This document shows, piece after piece, positions 19,901-21,937 of a stretch of DNA of 21,937 nucleotides. The position numbers and the translations under genes are program-made. The stretch is taken from NCBI GenBank assembly GCA_000695325.1, contig AVPN01000085.1:86505-108441 (forward strand), in the 5' to 3' direction. The stretch's first letter is position 1, and every line of letters begins with the position of its first letter. Source of the DNA: Pleurobrachia bachei. Lineage: Eukaryota; Ctenophora; Tentaculata; Cydippida; Pleurobrachiidae. The notes under the pieces were generated by a model. The model searched no databases and was not told the DNA's origin. It worked only from the letters and a program-made list of their open reading frames with translations.

Positions 19901-20654
19901 GTGTGGTGACGATACCAGTATGAGCAATGCCGGACCATAACATGTATCTAGTGATCCCGTCGATCAGTAGTTTGCACTGCCAATGATTTGACAGGGTGTA
20001 AATTTACAGTGTTTCATCCAGCCAAATAGTATGACAGACTGTAAAGATTTATATTAGCTGCACCAGACTAGGATATTTTGGACTAATTTTAGGTTTCATA
20101 TTACTACTAGGTACATGTACAGTAACTCTGATGCCAGTCAAATGTGTCACTCCCACGAATAATATCCAAAGGGGGTGGCGGCTAGGTGGGAAGGCTAGGT
20201 TTAGGTGTCTATCAAGTGTGAAAATCAGTAAAGCATGACCCAGCTGAGCACGACACCGTATTATCGTACAAATATAACCTAAAAGGGACCCAAAAGTGTT
20301 TGTGCGAGTTTTATTCAATATTTTATGGTGAACATAAACCCCTGTCCCCTTATTCATGGGTTACCACCTTACTCAACGCAAATCTGATAACCGTCATCTC
20401 CCCCCTAATACTCAACATCTGAACAAGTACAACTCGACTGTGATCCCAACCTCCCCCTACAGGTCCCTCTACAGAACACACCCTCACCGTTCCCCCGGGG
20501 ACTCCTTAAAAAACTCACCCTGCCTCGAATCTGCATCAGATCCCCAAAACAGAATGGAACGGCCCTATCAACAGAGCCAGTTGATAGTCCGGTATCTCCA
20601 GATCCCCTGCACAGTCCTGACACAGATGATCCACTGATGACTCCAACTACCTGA
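8859..20654 (+). CDS. SLC22-like (organic ion transporter family) multi-exon gene, whole span
   Basis: Predicted 12-TM major facilitator transporter of the SLC22 type, expected in the plasma membrane moving organic cations, anions or zwitterions; the substrate cannot be read from sequence. Shared coding exons by phase matching: 12312-12386, 12670-12776, 14275-14664, 17106-17239, 17390-17548, 17742-17892, 18034-18178, 18342-18473, 18616-18861, 19091-19209, 19337-19550, 19786-19885, 20463-20654. Every junction is GT-AG and in phase. Family hallmarks are an N-terminal TVDEILDDI segment before TM1, a Cys-rich loop with an N-glycosylation site and WDIAC, PESPRW after TM6, GRK after TM8, and FELVPT near TM10. 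Possible first exons start at 8859, 9996, 11657 and 15522, giving about 766, 798, 846 and 584 aa; using 9996 plus the 11677 exon gives 917 aa. The transporter core is secure. Attachment of the 5' exons is inferred from phase only, so they could belong to a separate gene. Confidence 0.8.
9215..9279. repeat. CT array followed directly by GA array (self-complementary)
   Basis: (CT)15 at 9215-9244 is followed by a GA-rich run to 9279 with a gaaa turn, so the two halves can pair as a hairpin of about 15 bp or more. Confidence 0.9.
9557..9802. repeat. GA array and CT array in inverted orientation
   Basis: A GA-rich array (9557-9670) and a nearly pure CT array (9741-9802) are separated by about 70 bases of ordinary sequence. 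They are complementary and lie just upstream of candidate exon 1b. Confidence 0.9.
9996..10228 (+). CDS. Candidate first coding exon 1b (tyrosine/proline then strongly acidic)
   Basis: The ATG at 9996 opens 77 codons, starting MLYGPPPPSSYSRHYISL and followed by a Glu/Asp/Gly-rich stretch (for example GSEEDDDEY), ending at a consensus donor (ctg|GTAAGT) in phase 2. Two acceptor-like sites lie just upstream (ccccctag at 9966 and cccctag at 9987, themselves a small repeat), so the exon could be internal and the ATG incidental. The frame stays open upstream to at least 9954. Its end is phase-compatible with exons at 11677 and 12312. The last 35-40 bases with the donor are repeated twice more downstream (10253-10350). 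The acidic low-complexity peptide is probably disordered and cytosolic. Confidence 0.5.
10190..10355 (+). repeat. Triplicated exon end plus splice donor
   Basis: Three diverged copies of a segment of about 40 bases (gggagaccgagggagttctg..., ending ...cactg or ...cattg followed by gtaagt) lie at about 10195-10235, 10253-10298 and 10315-10356. Each ends in a usable GTAAG donor. Only the first is open in the exon frame, because the exon stops (TAA) immediately if the first donor is skipped. Confidence 0.85.
10862..10945. repeat. (GA)n microsatellite
   Basis: Nearly pure GA run of more than 70 bases in the intron after exon 1b. Open frames seen on both strands here come from the repeat. Confidence 0.95.
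11419..11439. repeat. (CA)n microsatellite
   Basis: About ten CA units in the intron upstream of the acidic exon. Confidence 0.9.
11657..12033 (+). CDS. Acidic poly-Glu exon (alternative first or cassette exon, or short terminal exon)
   Basis: The ATG at 11657 opens 125 codons: an Asp/Glu/Thr/Ser-rich part, a run of about 27 Glu/Asp residues, then two copies of SPSDLELSP encoded by a 26-bp direct repeat (11933-11958 and 11975-12000). An in-frame stop (tag, 11651) sits just upstream, so it either initiates here, or splices in at aag|c (11677, phase 2), or at tag|gtc (11654, phase 0, which would not match exon 1b). It ends at a weak donor (tg|GTAAAA) in phase 2, matching exon 12312. Without splicing it stops at TAA 12035-12037, with AATAAA about 60 bases later, so it may also end a short soluble acidic product. 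Probably disordered; no family recognised. Confidence 0.5.
12095..12100 (+). promoter_or_regulatory. Possible polyadenylation signal AATAAA
   Basis: An AATAAA within cgaaataaatata lies about 60 bases after the in-frame TAA that follows the acidic exon. It is followed by a GT-rich stretch (gttagtgggtttgcgg). Together these would allow early termination, but the hexamer is common by chance in AT-rich introns. Confidence 0.3.
12232..12284. repeat. CT-rich tract before exon 3
   Basis: Interrupted CT run lying 28 bases before the exon 3 acceptor; it may extend that acceptor's pyrimidine tract. Confidence 0.85.
12312..12386 (+). CDS. Exon 3 of the SLC22-like gene (N-terminal region)
   Basis: An acceptor with a strong T-rich tract (tttttgttttcag) precedes 24 complete codons, GDYEEFQEQQGAMKLLNSLE followed by ALGT, ending at GTAAGT in phase 2. 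It enters in phase 2, so it accepts exons 1a, 1b or 2. The peptide looks helical and charged. Two further copies of most of this exon and its donor follow (12392-12450 and 12466-12518), but they are out of frame as a continuation because reading through gives CGG TAA. Confidence 0.6.
12328..12530 (+). repeat. Triplicated exon-donor segment in exon 3
   Basis: Nearly identical copies of gagcagcagggcgctatgaa through ggcacacg plus a GT donor (gtaagt, gtaggt, gtaggt) lie at 12328-12390, 12392-12456 and about 12466-12524. Spacings are 64 and 68 bases. Copies differ by only a few bases (for example aagctt versus aaactt, and ctgggc versus ctaggc), so the expansion is recent. Confidence 0.9.
12670..12776 (+). 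CDS. Exon 4 of the SLC22-like gene (Arg/Ser-rich, PKA-like sites)
   Basis: Acceptor ttttag at 12669, donor cg|GTAAGT at 12777; phase 2 in, phase 1 out. It encodes a basic serine-rich peptide with RRLS and RRQS motifs resembling PKA sites, plus RPSIRSGSLQF. It is expected to lie on the cytosolic side before TM1 and to be disordered. Joined to exon 3 it forms an uninterrupted frame. Kinase sites are inferred from the motif only. Confidence 0.6.
13200..13248. repeat. Imperfect inverted repeat in the exon 4-5 intron
   Basis: ataatccgct and attttat pair with ataaaat and agcggattat, with a 1-2 base bulge and a 12-base loop, giving about 17 bp of stem. Confidence 0.75.
13452..13472. repeat. Short (CT)n run
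   Basis: About ten CT units in the long intron between exons 4 and 5. Confidence 0.85.
13872..13941. repeat. (GA)n microsatellite in the exon 4-5 intron
   Basis: Pure GA run followed by interrupted GA units (gcgaga, gataga, gaaaga). Confidence 0.92.
14275..14664 (+). CDS. Exon 5 of the SLC22-like gene (long cytosolic N-terminal segment)
   Basis: Acceptor ttgcag at 14274 (phase 1) and donor acag|GTATTT at 14665 (phase 1). It encodes 129 codons starting MKKLLKRGFTDTDRINANIA, with ARELYYAGHLP, a basic stretch PKQRVRRSSTGS, a more ordered part (SKDYTLLMDPRSVAILRED) and a Gly/Thr-rich end. Its phase-1 end joins exon 6 (17106) to give ...STG-T-ILEIP before the first transporter segment, leaving a 2.4-kb intron. 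No homology is recognised; this part is absent from ordinary SLC22 proteins. The first ATG in the exon (14277) could itself initiate translation. Confidence 0.6.
14856..14922. repeat. About 32-bp tandem direct repeat
   Basis: Two copies of agctataaacaa[a/g]ctataatcac[g/a]ctta follow each other in the intron after exon 5. Confidence 0.8.
15522..15684 (+). CDS. Candidate alternative first exon 1d (short N-terminus)
   Basis: The ATG at 15522 opens 54 codons (MFRAAAVFFEGRRRSLMVSY..., ending VVTEVLFVPILG) to a strong donor (ttag|GTAAGC) in phase 1, exactly the phase entered by exon 6 at 17106. No acceptor upstream gives phase 1, so it fits a first exon from an internal promoter better than a cassette exon. 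A second ATG at 15582 sits in a ccATGg context. This start gives a 584-aa transporter, close to the usual SLC22 length of about 550. Function of the peptide is unknown. Confidence 0.45.
15685..17105. other. Intron before the transporter core
   Basis: No phase-compatible exon found. It contains the direct-repeat element at 15858-15935 and a CA run near 16014-16026. A 107-codon minus-strand frame at 16387-16710 is probably chance. Confidence 0.5.
15858..15935. repeat. Direct repeats flanking a GC-rich hairpin-like core
   Basis: gtcaggccaatgctctgac occurs at 15858-15876 and 15917-15935, separated by a core containing tctcgcgcgctccgcgtgc and gaagcgagaa. A related piece (ccaatgctctgacagctcc) is at about 18960. 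It looks like an old interspersed element. Confidence 0.6.
17106..17239 (+). CDS. SLC22-like exon 6: pre-TM1 segment and TM1
   Basis: Acceptor ctctctctgccag (17105), donor ttttcag|GTAAAT (17240); phase 1 in, phase 0 out. It encodes SSEWTVDEILDDINPLGIF followed by a hydrophobic helix (HLIVLALLFCGAPPVLGF). SLC22 proteins typically begin with a short acidic amphipathic segment (F-D-x-x-L-x-x-v-G-x-F/Y) leading into TM1 with a Pro near its outer end, and this matches that layout. The upstream partner exon is either 14275-14664 or 15522-15684. Confidence 0.85.
17390..17548 (+). CDS. SLC22-like exon 7: extracellular loop between TM1 and TM2
   Basis: Acceptor ttatatccag, donor tttt|GTAAGT; 53 codons, phase 0 on both sides. 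It encodes the large extracellular loop with the N-glycosylation sequon NIT, four cysteines before the loop end (PKWRC, SPSC, NIC and IAC) and QWDIACSF, the local form of the family's E/x-W-D-L-V-C motif that precedes TM2. Cysteines in this loop form disulfides in characterised SLC22 members. The NIT site supports an outside location. Confidence 0.85.
17742..17892 (+). CDS. SLC22-like exon 8: TM2, motif A and TM3
   Basis: Acceptor ccttttcgcag, donor tcgg|GTGAGT; phase 0 in, phase 1 out. It encodes TM2 (LVFDCPGSIIGGLLVA), a degenerate MFS motif A loop (ARMSLEMGRRS) and TM3 (SFLIFLIASLTVGTML). The GRR end of motif A is kept, but the usual Asp and following Arg (as in LSDRFGRR) are replaced by Leu and Glu. 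Confidence 0.85.
18034..18178 (+). CDS. SLC22-like exon 9: TM4 and TM5 start
   Basis: Acceptor tttggacag, donor atcag|GTAATA; phase 1 in, phase 2 out. It encodes AYVVFRLLLGMSLTALHLVN and FIWTLEFFSGKTRPIANTAF. This follows the SLC22 pattern in which TM4 carries Y-x-x-x-R-F/L-L-x-G and is followed by a conserved E-F/x-G/S-x-x-x-R segment before TM5. Confidence 0.85.
18189..18222. repeat. 34-bp perfect palindrome just after exon 9
   Basis: cttcgtgttcgttaaga is followed directly by its reverse complement, with no spacer, 10 bases into the intron after exon 9. A second, shorter inverted repeat (tcttctg-ataa-cagaaga) follows immediately at about 18228-18245. Confidence 0.9.
18342..18473 (+). CDS. 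SLC22-like exon 10: TM5-TM6 and the PESPRW motif
   Basis: Acceptor tccctactcag, donor atg|GTAAGT; phase 2 in and out. It encodes LPSWNYLHLAAVITLLTGF, then FLVYFIVPESPRW, whose final Trp is completed by the next exon. PESPRW directly after TM6 is the most diagnostic short signature of SLC22/organic ion transporters. Confidence 0.9.
18616..18861 (+). CDS. SLC22-like exon 11: intracellular loop TM6-TM7 and TM7
   Basis: Acceptor ctcatccag, donor ttctc|GTAAGT; phase 2 in and out. It encodes LLLYEGNEPAEAVLKRIST, the counterpart of the family's S-P-R-W-L-x-x-x-G-x-x-x-E-A-x-x-x-L segment, then a charged intracellular loop and TM7 (MYGIIIAMWSMAHLATITL). Confidence 0.88.
19091..19209 (+). CDS. SLC22-like exon 12: TM8 and TM9 start
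   Basis: Acceptor cccctgcag, donor act|t-GTAAGC; phase 2 in, phase 1 out. It encodes VAGLPFLLFSGLLLCRKLGR and KTTFLITLLLLVLT. The CRKLGRK segment is the C-half equivalent of motif A (x-D-x-x-G-R-R/K), with Gly-Arg-Lys kept. Confidence 0.85.
19337..19550 (+). CDS. SLC22-like exon 13: TM9-TM11
   Basis: Acceptor taactactgcag, donor atatg|GTATGT; phase 1 in, phase 2 out. It encodes the end of TM9, TM10 (AACSYLLAPSLHSTLTLWVF), the FELVPTVNR segment corresponding to the family's Y-x-x-E-L-x-P-T-x-x-R motif, and TM11 (VCFIAVLHIVQSLLLPFLPH). Confidence 0.87.
19618..19672. repeat. Strong hairpin inside the intron before exon 14
   Basis: Arms gttaggaatggcc-gacactaaca and tgttagtgtc-aa-ggccattcctaac pair over 23 bp with a 2-base bulge and a 7-base loop (ttttaat). 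The same hairpin is at about 21184-21238 in the second copy, with one change near the base of the left arm. It could be a MITE remnant or a small-RNA precursor. Confidence 0.75.
19786..19885 (+). CDS. SLC22-like exon 14: TM12
   Basis: Acceptor catctttcag, donor acgag|GTACGT; phase 2 in, phase 0 out. It encodes GYGHVVIAVVLLILCGTCA followed by SLLDETGKRSLYE. This corresponds to TM12 and the family's L-P-E-T ending, here LLDET. A second, identical copy of this exon lies at 21351-21450. Confidence 0.87.
20463..20654 (+). CDS. SLC22-like exon 15: C-terminal cytosolic tail and stop
   Basis: Acceptor ccccctacag (phase 0), ending in TGA at 20652-20654. It encodes a 63-residue tail with a basic patch (RGLLKKLTLPRICIRSPK) and then many Ser-Pro/Thr-Pro dipeptides (NTPSP, DSPVSPDP, HSPD, MTPTT). 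Such a tail is a likely target of proline-directed kinases and is probably disordered. Only TM-core exons precede it, so this is the natural end of the transporter. Confidence 0.8.
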   Translation, partial: VPLQNTPSPFPRGLLKKLTLPRICIRSPKQNGTALSTEPVDSPVSPDPLHSPDTDDPLMTPTT

Positions 20655-21139
20655 GAGCAGGGACATTGATTAATTAATCGATAAATTAATCGTAAAGACA
20701 GCTTCAACCGATATATCTGGAAATTGTCTTTGGAACTGAGCAGTGAATCGGGTTCGGTTAAATACTTTTCAGATGAATTGCGATGTGATTATATTACGTA
20801 CTTTTACTAAATGATGTTTGGCGATGGAGAAAGTTATCACGTGATTGAAGAGAAAACATGGTGTCCATTATAATTGTTGAATTATTCAAGTTGAGTCCAT
20901 GAGCTATAAAGGGGGAGAGACAATGGAATTCAAGTTTGTAAAATGTTAGGTATCAGATTTATCACGCATATTAAAATAACCCGGTTCGTAATTGAATGCT
21001 AAAAAGTTGAATTCGTATTCTACAAAACAGCAAGGGAATAATTAAAATTAAAATGCGATTAATATTATTACTCTGCTCGCCGGCTACGCCGGCTCGCGGA
21101 GCGAGGGTTACGAAAGTAACAAGTAAATGGGGGTCCGAC
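20655..21139. other. 3' flank of the SLC22-like gene
   Basis: AT-rich with no canonical AATAAA seen. It ends with a GC-rich hairpin-like patch (ctcgccggctacgccggctc and cgcggagcgag, about 21075-21107) just before the duplicated block. Confidence 0.5.
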
Positions 21140-21183
21140 TGTAGTTGGTAATTCCAATTAGTTGAGCCAGTAGTTCGGCACTG

Positions 21184-21238
21184 CTAGGAATGGCCGACAC
21201 TAACATTTTAATTGTTAGTGTCAAGGCCATTCCTAACA
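21184..21238. repeat. Second copy of the intronic hairpin
   Basis: The hairpin of the first copy is repeated here, with gctagg instead of gttagg at the start of the left arm and an otherwise matching stem and loop. Confidence 0.7.
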
Positions 21239-21350
21239 CTACAATTAGTTGCAGTGAGCGTGACTCAGTTTGTATCAGCTTTGAACATGTTTCTCTCAAC
21301 AAAACATGAACACCTAACTTAACTAATCACATGTACACAACATCTTTCAG

Positions 21351-21450
21351 GGGCGGGTATGGTCACGTCGTAATAGCTGTTGTCCTGTTAATTCTCTGTG
21401 GAACGTGTGCATCGCTCCTGGATGAAACAGGCAAACGGAGCCTATACGAG
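21351..21450 (+). CDS. Duplicated TM12 exon (exon 14 prime)
   Basis: All 100 bases match exon 14 exactly, with the same acceptor (catctttcag) and donor (gag|GTACGT) and the same phases. It lies downstream of the stop of the main gene. It could be an alternative 3' exon paired with a second tail beyond the edge, part of a second tandem gene copy, or a non-functional duplicate. No start or other transporter exons lie between the two copies. Confidence 0.6.
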
Positions 21451-21937
21451 GTACGTGATCAGAGAATCATGTGGTGACGATATATCAGTATGAGCAATAC
21501 CGGGGCAATGCCGGATCATAACATGTATCTAGTGATCCCGTCCATCAGTAGTTTGCACTGCCAATGATTTGACAGGGTGTAAATTTACAGTGTGTCATCC
21601 AGCCAAATAGTATGACAGACTGTAAAGATTTATATTAGCTGCACCAGACTAGGATATTTTGGACTAATTTTAGGTTTCATGTTACTACTAAGTACATGTA
21701 CAGTAACTCTGATGCCAGTCTAATGTGTTACTCACTCCCACGAATAATATACAACGGGGGTGGCGGCTAGGTGGGAAGGCTAGGTTTAGGTGTCTATCAA
21801 GTGTGAAAATCAGTAAAGCATGACCCAGCTGAGCACGACACCGTATTATCGTACAAATATAACCCAAAAGGGACCCAAAAGTGTTTGTGCGAGTTTTATT
21901 CAATATTTTATGGTGAACATAAACCCCTGTCCCCTTA

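Larger units (their letters stand above)
19573..20352 (+). repeat. Segmental duplication, copy 1 (contains SLC22-like exon 14)
   Basis: Starts at tgtagttggtaattccaa and runs through exon 14 and most of the following intron to ...cccctgtcccctta. It pairs with 21140-21937. Copies differ by scattered substitutions and small insertions outside the exon. Confidence 0.9.
21140..21937 (+). repeat. Segmental duplication, copy 2 (reaches the window edge)
   Basis: Direct repeat of 19573-20352, about 1.57 kb downstream. Differences include tagttcgg versus tatagttcgg, a longer insertion after 21490 (ccggggcaatgccggat) and single-base changes. Because the window ends inside it, the copy may also include a second terminal exon. 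Confidence 0.9.

Noticed and set aside
20049-20357. A 102-codon minus-strand frame, repeated near 21688-21903
   Set aside because: It sits in the duplicated intron, is disrupted differently in the two copies, and has no coding signature.
1-21937. Prokaryotic or viral systems (CRISPR, insertion sequences, phage)
   Set aside because: The tandem repeats are microsatellites or local duplications without spacers, no transposase, integrase or polymerase-like frame is present, and the gene structure is intron-rich and eukaryotic.

Overview
This window looks like nuclear DNA from an invertebrate animal. There are no bacterial operons or ribosome-binding sites. Coding sequence is broken into short exons with GT-AG introns, microsatellites (mostly GA/CT) are abundant, and the best recognised protein is an SLC22-type membrane transporter. 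A sponge or other early-branching marine animal is a guess from overall style and is not proven.

Two genes can be reconstructed by matching splice-site phase by eye. They are divergent (head to head), with about 2.4 kb between their first recognised coding exons.

Minus-strand gene (6456 down to the left edge): nine coding exons join in a consistent phase, giving 449 residues with no stop and continuing beyond the window. It starts with a clear signal peptide and has several N-glycosylation sequons, so it should be secreted or a membrane ectodomain. I do not recognise the family. One exon lies inside a nearly perfect 1.26-kb tandem duplication (2879-5401), so the gene carries two identical, frame-neutral copies of a 44-codon exon.

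Plus-strand gene (8859 to 20654): ten 3' exons (17106-20654) encode a complete 12-TM SLC22-like core with the PESPRW motif after TM6. Upstream exons that are phase-compatible (12312-14664) would add a long cytosolic N-terminal region with basic/serine-rich and PKA-like motifs. Four possible 5' exons (8859, 9996, 11657/11677 and 15522) each have an ATG and end in the phase needed by the next shared exon, which suggests alternative N-termini. One gives a transporter of ordinary size (584 aa) and others give about 770-920 aa.

The right edge (21140-21937) is a second, diverged copy of 19573-20352. Its 100-bp last-TM exon is identical to the original while the flanking intron has changed.

The same gene shows small triplications of exon 3' ends together with their splice donors at two exons. 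The rest is intron and intergenic sequence with GA/CT arrays, a 20-bp minisatellite, RFX X-box-like palindromes and several strong inverted repeats. No rRNA, tRNA, CRISPR array or recognisable transposase was found.
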